A stretch of 64,000 nucleotides of DNA from VFKU01 sp038916785 (GTDB lineage: Bacteria; Hydrogenedentota; Hydrogenedentia; Hydrogenedentales; GCA-2746185), in NCBI GenBank assembly GCA_038916785.1, contig JBCLBO010000005.1:13525-77524 (forward strand). The letters run 5' to 3'. Under the pieces are notes generated by a model. That model ran no database searches and was not told where the DNA came from. It saw nothing but the letters and a program-made list of their open reading frames with translations. Each line of letters begins with the position of its first letter. Positions within the stretch are counted from its first letter, which is position 1. Made by a program: the position numbers and the translations under genes. Positions 26,057 to 34,606 of the stretch are shown here, piece by piece.

Positions 26057-26083
26057 TAAGGCCAATCCCGTTTCTGCCGATAC
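26057..26083 (+). promoter_or_regulatory. Sigma-28 (FliA)-type promoter upstream of flgK
   Basis: GCCGATAC (26076-26083) matches the sigma-28 -10 GCCGATAA at 7 of 8 positions. TAAGGCCA (26057-26064) lies 11 bases upstream, the exact sigma-28 spacing, and keeps the TAA of TAAAGTTT. It precedes flgK by about 42 bases, and FlgK is a class of gene commonly under FliA control. Confidence 0.6.
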
Positions 26084-26125
26084 AACGGAACACTGTTTGC
26101 TCTATCCAGAGCGGAGTCGTAGTGC

Positions 26126-27832
26126 ATGGGAACATTATTCAGCGCGTTGTCGATCGGGCAGACGGGCCTGCGTGCCGCGCAGATCCAACTGGACACCGCC
26201 GGCCACAACATCGCCAACGTAAACAAAGTAGGCTTCTCGCGCCAGCGCGTGGAGCTGGCCACGGTCACGCCGGTGAGCTTTTCCTTTGGGCAAATCGGCC
26301 GCGGCGTCCAGGTCGCCGGGATCAATCGTCTGCGCGATCTCCTGCTCGATGTGCTCTTCCGCAGTCAAGTCGCCGGGCTGAACAGCGCCGAGATTCAGGC
26401 GCAGTATTACAAGCAGATTGAAGACGTGTTCCTCGAACCGACGGAAAACGGGCTGAGCGGCCGGTTGAACCGTTTCTTCGCCGTGCTCCAGGAATTCTCC
26501 GTAAACGTCGAATCGCTCCCCGTCCGGTCCAGCGTGATGGTCGAGGCGCAGACGCTGGCGGACACGTTCAACGAGACCTTCACCCATTTCAACAATCTAC
26601 GCACGAACGCGAACAACGACGTCAGGGGATTTGCACCGGAGATCAATTCCCTGGCCCAGGGCATCGCTGAACTCAACGATCGCATCCGCGTGCAGGAAGC
26701 GACCGGCACCCAGGCCAACGACCTGCGCGACGACCGCGACGTTCTCGTCGACAGGCTCGCGGCGATCGTAAACGTCTCTGTGACCGAGACCAACAGCGGC
26801 GAATATGAAGTGTTCATCGGTGGCCAGCAACTCGTCTCCGCGAACCTGGTCCGCTCGGTCGAGGCCGTTCCCAATTCGCTGATCGACCCCACGCGGCCCG
26901 ACCTCGTCGAGCTGCGCTTCACCGACAACGGCGCGGTGCTGCAGGTGCAGGACGGGGCACTCTTCGGCGCGCTGCAAATCCGCGACGTGGAGTTGCCGCG
27001 CATCATCTCCGACCTCAATGAGATGGCGACGAGGCTGATCCAGCAGATCAACCTGATCCACAGCCAGGGGAACGGACTGACGAACCTCAGCGGGACCGTC
27101 ACCGCGTCGAACGGCGTGACCGACTCCGCGATCGATCTCGCGACGGCGGGCCTGCCGTTCACCTTCACGCCCGGCATCTTCCAGGTCAATGTCTACGACA
27201 ACACCGGCGCGCTCGTGGCCGGCGCGCCGTTTACGATTACGATCGCCGCAGGAGACTCGCTCGACGACGTCGCCGCGCAGCTCGACGCCCTCGCCAACCT
27301 GACCGCAACGATCAATGTGGACGGCCAGCTCAGCGTCACCGCCGCGGCCGGGTTCACGTTTGGCTTTGCGAACGACGGCACGGGCCTGCTTGCGGCGCTG
27401 GGAGTGAATGCGCTCTTCACCGGCACGGACGCGCAGGACATCGGCGTCAATCAGGCCATCGTGGACGATCCGGCGCTGCTCGCCGGCGCGTTTGACACCG
27501 ACTCCGCCGCGACGGGCGACAACACGGCGGCCTTGGCGCTGTCCGGCGTGCAGGACGGGCTTTTCTTCCTGAACGGCAGCGGCACCATCAACGACTTCTA
27601 CGAATCGCTGATCGTGGACATCGGCGTGAACGCGCGCGCGAATGTGGCGGCGCTCGAAGTCGAACAGACCCTGAACGAGAACTACGCGCGCCGCCGCGAG
27701 GAAATCTCCGGCGTGTCTATCGACGAAGAGGTCTCCTCGCTCCTGCAGTTTCAGCGCGCCTTCGAGGCCTCCGCGCGCGTCATCACCGTCACCGACCGCA
27801 TGCTCGAATCCCTGCTGAACATGGCGCTTTAA
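26126..27832 (+). CDS. flgK: Flagellar hook-associated protein 1
   Basis: 568 residues. The N-terminus has the hook-rod helix pattern (LFSALSIGQTGLRAAQIQLD, TAGHNIANVNKVGFSRQRVE) and the C-terminus the matching helix (EEVSSLLQFQRAFEASARVI, TVTDRMLESLLNMAL). The middle holds FlgK helical-domain sequence (NDLRDDRDVLVDRLAAIVNV). It forms the junction between hook and filament. No flgL, csrA or fliW follows, which is unusual, and this is the only flagellar gene in the window. A sigma-28-type promoter precedes it and a terminator ends it, so it is probably monocistronic. Confidence 0.93.
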   Translation: MGTLFSALSIGQTGLRAAQIQLDTAGHNIANVNKVGFSRQRVELATVTPVSFSFGQIGRGVQVAGINRLRDLLLDVLFRSQVAGLNSAEIQAQYYKQIEDVFLEPTENGLSGRLNRFFAVLQEFSVNVESLPVRSSVMVEAQTLADTFNETFTHFNNLRTNANNDVRGFAPEINSLAQGIAELNDRIRVQEATGTQANDLRDDRDVLVDRLAAIVNVSVTETNSGEYEVFIGGQQLVSANLVRSVEAVPNSLIDPTRPDLVELRFTDNGAVLQVQDGALFGALQIRDVELPRIISDLNEMATRLIQQINLIHSQGNGLTNLSGTVTASNGVTDSAIDLATAGLPFTFTPGIFQVNVYDNTGALVAGAPFTITIAAGDSLDDVAAQLDALANLTATINVDGQLSVTAAAGFTFGFANDGTGLLAALGVNALFTGTDAQDIGVNQAIVDDPALLAGAFDTDSAATGDNTAALALSGVQDGLFFLNGSGTINDFYESLIVDIGVNARANVAALEVEQTLNENYARRREEISGVSIDEEVSSLLQFQRAFEASARVITVTDRMLESLLNMAL

Positions 27833-27833
27833 A

Positions 27834-27855
27834 CGGGCCGCGCAGGCCGTTTTTG
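27834..27855 (+). terminator. Rho-independent terminator after flgK
   Basis: ACGGGCC and GGCCGT form a stem with one bulged G around GCGCA, followed by five T. It begins two bases after the flgK stop codon. Confidence 0.65.
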
Positions 27856-27865
27856 GCCCCCGCCG

Positions 27866-27906
27866 GTTGACACGGGACCCGCCCCATGTTATCGTTAGGT
27901 GTCAAC
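27866..27906 (+). promoter_or_regulatory. Promoter TTGACA-17-TATCGT framed by 8-bp inverted repeats
   Basis: A consensus -35 TTGACA (27867-27872) and TATCGT (27890-27895) are 17 bases apart. GTTGACAC (27866-27873) covers the -35 and its exact reverse complement GTGTCAAC (27899-27906) covers the predicted start, an arrangement expected of an operator for a dimeric regulator or of a looped leader. Confidence 0.6.
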
Positions 27907-27962
27907 AATTATCCGCCTGCCGGGCTGCGCCGCGGGCGTCGTGCCACGGACCCCTCATCCAC

Positions 27963-30032
27963 ATGTACGAAGCGTTCTATGGGCTGAACGAAAAACCGTT
28001 CAACCTCACGCCCGATCCCCGCTTCCTCTACCTCAGCTCCAAACATAAAGAAGCCTTCGCGCACCTCTTGTACGGCATCCGGAACCGCTGCGGGTTCGTC
28101 ATGGTCTCCGGCGAGATCGGCACCGGAAAGACGACCATCTGCCGCAGTTTGCTCAAGCAGCTCGACCCCGACACCGAGGTCGCGTTCATCTTCAACCCTA
28201 AACTCTCGCCCATTGAACTCCTGCAAACCATCAACGCCGATTTCGGAATCGCCTCGACGGCCGAGACGATTCGCGGGTTGATCGACGAGCTCAATGCGCA
28301 CCTGCTCGATCGCGCGAGCAAGGGCAAGAATTGCGTGCTGATCATCGACGAAGCGCAGAACCTGGGCACGGAGACGCTCGAACAAATCCGGCTCTTGTCG
28401 AATCTCGAAACAGAGACGGAAAAACTGCTCCAAATCGTTCTCATCGGCCAGCCGGAACTCGCGGCGAAACTCGAACTGGTCGAACTGCGCCAGCTCAATC
28501 AGCGCATCACCGCGCGCTATCATCTCGGCACCCTGAGCGGGGATGAGACGCTGCACTACATCGCGTTCCGGCTGCGCGTCTCCGGGGGGCGCAAGAAGGT
28601 GAAGTTCGCCCGGGCCGCGGTGCGCAGCGTGCACCGCATCAGCGGCGGCACGCCACGCGTGATCAATGCGCTCTGCGACCGCGCGCTGCTCATCGGCTAC
28701 ACCAAAGAGACCCGCAGCATCTCGCCTGCGATCATCCGCAAGGCCGCCGCCGAAATCCAGGGCGCCGGCCGGCCGGGCTCGAGCTACGGCCGCTTTCGCA
28801 GGCTCGTCCCCGCCTCGCTCGCCGCCGCGGCCGCCATCGCCGCTATCATGGCCGCGCTGTGGTGGCCGATTTCGAAGTACGACTTTTCGATCGGCATCAT
28901 CCCCGGCTGGGAATCCGCACCATTGCCCGGCCGCGCTGTGCCTGCCGTGACGTCGGTGGACACGACGCCGGTGAGCGAGGCGATCAAAGTCGCTGAGGCG
29001 ACGCCAGATCGACCGCCCCACAACGAAACCGGCCCCGTCCGGGCTCCCGCGCGCGGCATCGCCGAAGCGGCGAGCGTCGCGCCGGATCCGGCGGATGCAA
29101 TGGTGAAAACGGAGCCCTTGCCTCCGCCCATTGCCGAGGTTTCCGCCGTAAAGAAATTGGAAGCGCCCGCGTCAGCAGGCGTTGAGCCGCCCGACGCGGA
29201 AGCGCCGAAGCCGGAGGCCCCCGCGCCCGAAAAGACGGCGGCCCTGGTTCCGCCCGCGAAAGAGCAAGACCCCCCGCCGGCGGGCCAGCAGCCGCACGAA
29301 GGCCTCACGGCGATCGTTCGCGCGTGGGACATTGCCCTGCTTCAGCCGCCCCCGGCCGACGTCACGTGGTCCTCGGTTGTGCGATTTGCCACGGCGAACG
29401 GCTTGAGCGCCCTGAGCATGTCGCCGAACACGACGCAAATCGCCGCGATCGATCTGCCGGTCCTTGTGCGGCTTCGCGCTGGGAGCGCCTTGGAGTGGGC
29501 GGCGGTGACGTCTCTTGAGAGCAATAGCATCAAGGTGGCGTATGGCGACGGCCGCGAGGAGGAATTCAATCCGGACGCATTCCGCAAAGCGTATACGGGC
29601 GATGCGTTCTACTTGTGGAACGACCCCGAACCGAACGCAGAGCCGATGCGGGCGCGGACGGAAGGCGACGCGGTCACGAGTCTGCAAACTGACCTGAAGT
29701 CGCTCGGTCTGCTCGATCGCGGTCCGACGGGCAACTACGACGTGGCGACCATTGAAGCGATTGGCCGGATTCAGCGCGCCACCGGGATCGCCGTGGACGG
29801 CGTCGTCGGCCCGCAAACGCGCATGGTGCTCACCAGTTGGCTGGATCGCGCGCGCGCGCCGAAGCTATCCGCCGGAGGATTTACCGAGAACCTGCGCGCG
29901 CGCGTGCTCGCGCTGCCGGGCATGATTCGCGCGGACGCCTCCGGCGAACTCGAGAGCATCCCGCTGCCGGAGTCGCTTCCGGCCGCCGCCGAGACTCCCG
30001 CGAATGCCGAGGCGGAGAAGGCCGGATCATGA
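27963..30032 (+). CDS. gspA: GspA/ExeA-type AAA+ ATPase with peptidoglycan-binding domain
   Basis: 689 residues from ATG 27963 (MYEAFYGLNEKPFNLTPDPR, the classic ExeA opening). The Walker A GEIGTGKT is at 50-57 and the Walker B CVLIIDEAQ at 124-132. A transmembrane helix lies at about 281-301, followed by a Pro/Ala/Glu-rich periplasmic linker. A PG_binding_1 domain is at about 568-626 (LGLLDRGPTGNYDVATIEAI, VDGVVGPQTRM). In Aeromonas, ExeA with ExeB inserts the type II secretin through peptidoglycan. The next gene overlaps by ATGA and encodes the matching GspB-like partner. No secretin or other gsp gene is in the window. In some bacteria ExeA-like ATPases instead serve exopolysaccharide loci. 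Confidence 0.88.
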   Translation: MYEAFYGLNEKPFNLTPDPRFLYLSSKHKEAFAHLLYGIRNRCGFVMVSGEIGTGKTTICRSLLKQLDPDTEVAFIFNPKLSPIELLQTINADFGIASTAETIRGLIDELNAHLLDRASKGKNCVLIIDEAQNLGTETLEQIRLLSNLETETEKLLQIVLIGQPELAAKLELVELRQLNQRITARYHLGTLSGDETLHYIAFRLRVSGGRKKVKFARAAVRSVHRISGGTPRVINALCDRALLIGYTKETRSISPAIIRKAAAEIQGAGRPGSSYGRFRRLVPASLAAAAAIAAIMAALWWPISKYDFSIGIIPGWESAPLPGRAVPAVTSVDTTPVSEAIKVAEATPDRPPHNETGPVRAPARGIAEAASVAPDPADAMVKTEPLPPPIAEVSAVKKLEAPASAGVEPPDAEAPKPEAPAPEKTAALVPPAKEQDPPPAGQQPHEGLTAIVRAWDIALLQPPPADVTWSSVVRFATANGLSALSMSPNTTQIAAIDLPVLVRLRAGSALEWAAVTSLESNSIKVAYGDGREEEFNPDAFRKAYTGDAFYLWNDPEPNAEPMRARTEGDAVTSLQTDLKSLGLLDRGPTGNYDVATIEAIGRIQRATGIAVDGVVGPQTRMVLTSWLDRARAPKLSAGGFTENLRARVLALPGMIRADASGELESIPLPESLPAAAETPANAEAEKAGS

Positions 30033-31075
30033 GTTCGATCCTCGACGCGCTGAATAAACTCGAGCAGGAAAAGGCCCAGGCGAGCCGCGAATCCGAACGC
30101 GCCGACACCGATCCGGTGTCGATCGCGAGCGAACTCGTCGGCCGCAGCATGTTGCGCGATCGCGTGACGCTGCGCGTGACTCCAGCGGGATTGCTCGTCT
30201 CCGTCGGCGCGCTCGCCGTGGGGCTGGTCGTGATCACTTTCGCCGCCGCGATGATGTTCACGCGGCCGGCACGCGAGGCCGCGCCGCCCGCCGAGTCCGT
30301 CGCGTTGGCGCCTGCTCCGGCCGCGCCCGTGACCCTTGAGACATCGACACCCCCGGCGACGCTTCCGCCGACAACGAGCACGCCACCGGCCGAAGCCCCG
30401 CCGCCTCCCTCCGATTCCAAGCCGGCGGATGCAATCGTACCCAGTGCACCGGCGGCCGAGATCGCGCCGAAAGCGGCAATCGTGTCCCCGCCGGAGTCCG
30501 CGCCCGCCGCGGAATCGCCGAAACCCGGCGAGACCGAGTCCGCAGCGCCGGCGCCCGCTCCAGAATCACCCGCGCCGGTCCCGGCGAAGAAGGAGTCCGC
30601 GCCGAAAGCCGAGTCGGTCGCCGCGACGGCCGGGCTTACCCCTGCCCGCAGCGCGGGCCCCGAAGTGAAGGCGCCCGCGGCAACATCGAAACCGCGCACC
30701 CGCGTCGCGGCGAGACCCGCCGAAGCCGAAGCGTCCGCCACGCGCGAACTTCCGGGTTCGCGGCCGCCCGTTGCACGCAACGAGGACATGCGGCTCGAGT
30801 CGCTTCCGATCCTGACGCCGATGGATCAATCGCGTTACGGATTCATTCGGCTCAAGGTCAATATGGTCAAGCCCGCCGGCGACACGAGCCCGCAGGGATC
30901 GGCGCTCATCACCTTCGAAGAGGAGTCCAGCGGCGGCGAGCGGACGGTGAACCGCATGCCGTTCTACGAAGGGCAGCGCATCCAGCAATCGCCCCTGCGC
31001 CTGTTCAAAGTCGGACCCGATCGCGTCGGCATCGAAGACGTACGGACCGGCGAAAAGTATCAACTGCCGATCTGA
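30029..31075 (+). CDS. GspB/ExeB-like inner-membrane partner
   Basis: 348 residues. The cytoplasmic N-terminus MSSILDALNKLEQEK is the motif shared by GspB/ExeB proteins. A single helix at about 54-76 follows, then about 170 residues of Pro/Ala/Glu/Ser-rich linker that would span the periplasm. The C-terminal about 95 residues (YGFIRLKVNMVKPAGD, ALITFEEESSGG, EDVRTGEKYQLPI) are a compact beta-rich domain. Start and stop overlap with gspA (ATGA) shows coupling, fitting a GspA-GspB complex that places a secretin. Confidence 0.75.
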   Translation: MSSILDALNKLEQEKAQASRESERADTDPVSIASELVGRSMLRDRVTLRVTPAGLLVSVGALAVGLVVITFAAAMMFTRPAREAAPPAESVALAPAPAAPVTLETSTPPATLPPTTSTPPAEAPPPPSDSKPADAIVPSAPAAEIAPKAAIVSPPESAPAAESPKPGETESAAPAPAPESPAPVPAKKESAPKAESVAATAGLTPARSAGPEVKAPAATSKPRTRVAARPAEAEASATRELPGSRPPVARNEDMRLESLPILTPMDQSRYGFIRLKVNMVKPAGDTSPQGSALITFEEESSGGERTVNRMPFYEGQRIQQSPLRLFKVGPDRVGIEDVRTGEKYQLPI

Positions 31076-31335
31076 GAGCGTTTTACGGAAGTTGACGAAG
31101 AGAACAAGGAATTGAACAGCGGTAGCCGGTTCTCCGTTCTCTCCCGTTCCTCCTGTTAGATGCTTGCTCTGTTGAGGTGGTCCCCCCACGGACGGATTCG
31201 AGTCCGATGCTTTTCTCGAACAATGGAAGTCTCCGGTTAACGAGATTGCTTCGTCGCAACCGCGCTCCTCGCAATGACGTGGGGGGCAAACGCGCTCCTC
31301 GCAATGACGGTTTAGGCAGGGTTTTCAACAGAGCA
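31076..31335. repeat. Intergenic cluster of two common interspersed repeats
   Basis: Two repeat types fill this 260-bp gap between convergent genes. Left (31082-31170): arms of the ACAGAAGGAAACGAAGAGAA family, a degenerate purine-rich copy and its pyrimidine-rich counterpart (GTTCTCCGTTCTCTCCCGTT), forming an imperfect inverted repeat. Right (31235-31310): ACGAGATTGCTTCGTCGCAA followed by two tandem copies of CGCGCTCCTCGCAATGACG. No gene or terminator with a U-tract was seen. Confidence 0.65.
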
Positions 31336-32541
31336 TTAACCGCTCTTTGTGGCGTAGAACGTCGAGCGTTTGTATTCGGTGACGGCCTCGCCGATGAGTA
31401 CCTTGAGCGTGGCCGCCGCGGGCACGGCGATGAGCAGGCCGAGCATCCCCAGCGCGCTGCCGAACACGAGCACGGCGAGGATCACCCACACCGGGCCGAG
31501 CCCTACCGACTTGCCGACGACCTTGGGCGTGATGACGGTGCTCTCGAGTATCTGGCCGAATAGGAAGGTGGCGGCCACAGCGAGCAGGTGCCAGTCGATG
31601 CCGCCGTGCTGCACGATGCAGAGCATTGCGGCGGGGAGGATCGTGAGCGCGATGCCGAGGTAGGGCACGAAGCTGGCCGCGCCGCCCGCCAATCCGAGGA
31701 AGAGGCCAAAGGGGACACCGGCAATCGTCAGACCGGCGGCATAAAACACCGCGAGGAAGAGGCACACGAGCGCCTGGCCCCGCATGAATCCGCGGAGCTG
31801 CGCGTCTATCTTGCGCGTAACCTCGAACACGCGCGGCCGCCGCGCCGGGGGCACGAGGGCGCCGGCCGCGGCCACGATTTTGTCGTAGTCGCGCAGGAGA
31901 TAGCCGGCGACAAACGCGAAGAGCGCAAAATTTCCGATCCCGATCACGAAATTGACCGCGCCGCGCCCGGCCGACGCGAGCACTCCGGCCACGCCGCTGC
32001 CGGCACGCTGGCCCGCGTCGACGACGCGCGCGCCGTACTCCTTGAGGAGGTCGGCCGTGCGCACTCGGATCGCCAGGCCCGCCTTCTCGACGATCACGGC
32101 GAGCGGGTCGTACTCCTTACCGGCTTCGAGCCCCTCGGGCGCCCAGCCTAGCGAATTGACCAGCGAGTCCAGAGGGAGCGTGTGCAGCCAGGTGTTCAGC
32201 GCGTCTCGCTGCGCTTGTGCGTCAACCTGGCCGATGCGATCGCGCGCGATTCTGACGACGTCTTCGGACTCGCGGATGATGCTGGGGAGCAGATAGAGCG
32301 GGGCGGCAATCGCTGCGGCGAGCGCGGCGAGTCCCAAGCCTAGGATCGTGATCATGCGGCGCACGTGCCTGCGCTCGAGGAAGTCGACCACCGGGTCGAA
32401 GAGGTAGGCGGCGATGAACGCGAAGAACAGCGGCACGAGCACGGGCCGCAGCAGGTAGGCCAGCAGGGCGGCCGCGGTGAAGGCCAGCGCCACGCCTGCG
32501 GCGCGCACCCAGGGATTTCTTAGCACCACCTGATCGAGCAT
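31336..32541 (-). CDS. AI-2E family (PerM/TqsA-type) transporter
   Basis: 401 residues from ATG 32541 after the ribosome site GAGGACG. The opening helices include LRPVLVPLFFAFIAAYLFDPVVDFLERR, the family's conserved first block split here for length. After a large periplasmic segment (IIRESEDVVRIARDRIGQVD) come the C-terminal helices with FMRGQALVCLFLAVFYAAGL, SFVPYLGIALTILPA and GPVWVILAVLVFGSALGMLG, followed by GLLIAVPAAATLKVLI. Members export autoinducer-2 or act as Na/H antiporters; the substrate cannot be assigned. It is transcribed toward the gsp genes and is divergent from the ABC operon. Confidence 0.88.
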   Translation of the reverse strand: MLDQVVLRNPWVRAAGVALAFTAAALLAYLLRPVLVPLFFAFIAAYLFDPVVDFLERRHVRRMITILGLGLAALAAAIAAPLYLLPSIIRESEDVVRIARDRIGQVDAQAQRDALNTWLHTLPLDSLVNSLGWAPEGLEAGKEYDPLAVIVEKAGLAIRVRTADLLKEYGARVVDAGQRAGSGVAGVLASAGRGAVNFVIGIGNFALFAFVAGYLLRDYDKIVAAAGALVPPARRPRVFEVTRKIDAQLRGFMRGQALVCLFLAVFYAAGLTIAGVPFGLFLGLAGGAASFVPYLGIALTILPAAMLCIVQHGGIDWHLLAVAATFLFGQILESTVITPKVVGKSVGLGPVWVILAVLVFGSALGMLGLLIAVPAAATLKVLIGEAVTEYKRSTFYATKSG

Positions 32542-32672
32542 TTCGTCCTCCCGCGCCGCCGGGCTGCAATTTACCACAGGCCGCGAAGGCCCACAAACCG
32601 GCCTGCGCCTCGCTGCCCGCAAAATTGGGTCTCGTGGCCCCGGGGATCGCTCAGGGACGCCGCGGCAGATCG

Positions 32673-32701
32673 TTGACTCATGTGGCGTCCTTTGTTACCA
32701 T
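32673..32701 (+). promoter_or_regulatory. Promoter of the ABC operon, TTGACT-17-TACCAT
   Basis: TTGACT (32673-32678) and TACCAT (32696-32701) are 17 bases apart, giving a leader of about 40 bases before the GTG start at 32747. Confidence 0.55.
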
Positions 32702-32746
32702 CTGCACCCGCGAACGGGATCAACTCGCCCAACGAAGGAACTCCGC

Positions 32747-33715
32747 GTGACCGCAGCAATCGAAGCCGACAAGTTGACGAAGACCTACGAGGCCGGATGG
32801 TTTAGCGGCCAGGATGTCCACGCGCTGAGCGACGTGACCTTCCGGGTCGAATCCGGGGAAATTTTCGGGTATCTCGGGCCGAACGGTTCCGGGAAGACGA
32901 CCACCATCAAGATGCTTCTGGGGCTGATATTCCCGAGTTCGGGCACGATGAAGATCATGGGCCGCTCGGATATCGGCTCGCCCGAGGTCCGCCGACGCAT
33001 CGGGTACCTGCCCGAAGGCGCGTACTACCCCGAGTTCCTCAAGGGCGAGGAAATCTTGCGGTACTACGGCAAGCTGTATGGCCTGAGCGGGCGCGACCTC
33101 GAGGACCGCATCAACCGGGTACTCGGGATCGTGCGCATGGAATACGCGCGCACGCGGCTGCTGCGGGGCTATTCGAAGGGGATGCGGCAGCGGATCGGCC
33201 TGGCGCAGGCGCTGCTGGCCGATCCAGACCTGCTGATTCTGGACGAGCCGACGACCGGGCTCGACCCGCTGGCGCGCAAGGAAATGCGGGACATCCTCGC
33301 GGCGTTGCGCGACGAAGGCAAGTCGCTGCTCATCTCCAGCCACGAGCTCTCCGAAGTCGAGCTGATCAGCAACCGGGTGGCGATACTTTACCGTGGCAAG
33401 TTGCAGGTCGAGGGGACGCTGGACGAATTGCTGACGGATCGCGACCTGACGATCGAAGTGGATCAGGTGCCGCCGGCGGCCGTGGAAAAGTTGCACGCGC
33501 GCGGCGTGCGGACGGAGGACAAGGTGAGAGGGCGCGTGCTGCTGCGCGCGCCGTCGACGATGTCGATCTACGACGCGATGGAGCTGTGCCGCGCGAATGC
33601 CTTACACATCCACAGCGTCGCGCCGCGGCGCGAGACGCTCGAAGAGTTGTTCGTCCGCACGGTGGGCGACGCGACCGCCGCGGAATCCACCACAGCCAAA
33701 TCAGCAAAGAAGTAG
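32747..33715 (+). CDS. ABC-2 type exporter, ATP-binding subunit
   Basis: 322 residues from a GTG preceded by GAAGGA. The Walker A is GPNGSGKT (GYLGPNGSGKTTTIKMLLGL), the signature YSKGMRQRIGLAQALL, the Walker B LLILDEPTTGLDP and the switch His is in LLISSHELSEVE. An extra C-terminal domain of about 90 residues (DLTIEVDQVPPAAVEKLHAR to ETLEELFVRTVGD) is usual in CcmA/NatA-type proteins. With the permease 12 bp downstream it forms a simple two-gene exporter; the substrate is unknown. Confidence 0.93.
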   Translation: MTAAIEADKLTKTYEAGWFSGQDVHALSDVTFRVESGEIFGYLGPNGSGKTTTIKMLLGLIFPSSGTMKIMGRSDIGSPEVRRRIGYLPEGAYYPEFLKGEEILRYYGKLYGLSGRDLEDRINRVLGIVRMEYARTRLLRGYSKGMRQRIGLAQALLADPDLLILDEPTTGLDPLARKEMRDILAALRDEGKSLLISSHELSEVELISNRVAILYRGKLQVEGTLDELLTDRDLTIEVDQVPPAAVEKLHARGVRTEDKVRGRVLLRAPSTMSIYDAMELCRANALHIHSVAPRRETLEELFVRTVGDATAAESTTAKSAKK

Positions 33716-33727
33716 GAAAGGGATTCG

Positions 33728-34603
33728 ATGTCCGCCCAAACTCAAACACTTCCCGCGCGGCAGGCCCCCGGAGGGGCGGGTCTGCGCGGCCCGATCGCGA
33801 TCGCGCTGTACACCTGGCGTGAGGGCATCCGCAAGAAGACGCTGGTGGGTTTCCTGCTGCTCAGCGTGCTGGTAATCCTGGGGTCGACGTTTATGACGGC
33901 GTTCATGGCCGACACCTCGATCGGAAACGTCCAGACCGACGTCGAATCGAAAATCATCAAGGACATCTGCGTCTCCGCGATTTCCGTGTTCGGCATTTTG
34001 ATCACGATTTTCATCTCCGCCTCGGTGGTGCCGGCGGAGATGGAGAACAAGGTGATCTACACGGTCCTCTCCAAGCCTATCCGGCGCTACCAATACCTGT
34101 TCGGGAAGTTCCTCGGCGTGCAGATTATCGTCATCGCGAATCTGTTGCTGATGAGCGTGCTGTTCGCTATCGCGCTGTACGCCAAGGAGCGCATTTTCCC
34201 TTCGCTGCTGTTCTGGTCGACGCTGCTGACTTACTTTCAGTTCCTGATTGTGTCCTCGCTCACCTTTGCCGTGTCGTGCACGTCGACGTCTTCGGTGCTG
34301 CCGACGATCGCGGGACTGTTCATCTATATCTCCGGCAACCTGACGGAGTATTTGAAGGACGTGGTGAACCGTACCGGCCAGTCGGAGAACTGGTTTCAGA
34401 CAATTGTGGGGCAGATGGCCTGGGTGTTGTATCGCATTCTTCCGAACCTGCGCGATTTTGATATGCGCACGCAGATACTCTACCTCGCGCCGAACGATCC
34501 GCCGGCGGACGTCCAAATCTGGAATTTAATCCTGTATAGTTTATCGTTCGCCGGCGCCGGTTATCTGCTGGCGTGGTTCCTGTTCATGCGTAAGGAGTTG
34601 TAA
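33728..34603 (+). CDS. ABC-2 type exporter, membrane subunit
   Basis: 291 residues with six hydrophobic segments. An N-terminal cytoplasmic stretch of about 25 residues is followed by LVGFLLLSVLVILGSTFM, then ISVFGILITIFISASVVPAE with MENKVIYTVLSKPIRRYQYL, the coupling-type region of ABC-2 permeases of the NosY/GldF sort. Further helices (FLGVQIIVIANLLLMSVLF, LTYFQFLIVSSLTFAVSC) complete it. It lies between the ATPase gene and the 539-residue partner gene. Confidence 0.88.
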   Translation: MSAQTQTLPARQAPGGAGLRGPIAIALYTWREGIRKKTLVGFLLLSVLVILGSTFMTAFMADTSIGNVQTDVESKIIKDICVSAISVFGILITIFISASVVPAEMENKVIYTVLSKPIRRYQYLFGKFLGVQIIVIANLLLMSVLFAIALYAKERIFPSLLFWSTLLTYFQFLIVSSLTFAVSCTSTSSVLPTIAGLFIYISGNLTEYLKDVVNRTGQSENWFQTIVGQMAWVLYRILPNLRDFDMRTQILYLAPNDPPADVQIWNLILYSLSFAGAGYLLAWFLFMRKEL

Positions 34604-34606
34604 GCC

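Noticed and set aside
27867..27962. Upstream TTG start extending GspA by 32 residues
   Set aside because: That segment coincides with the -35/-10 promoter and encodes no family sequence; ExeA proteins begin at MYEAFYGL.
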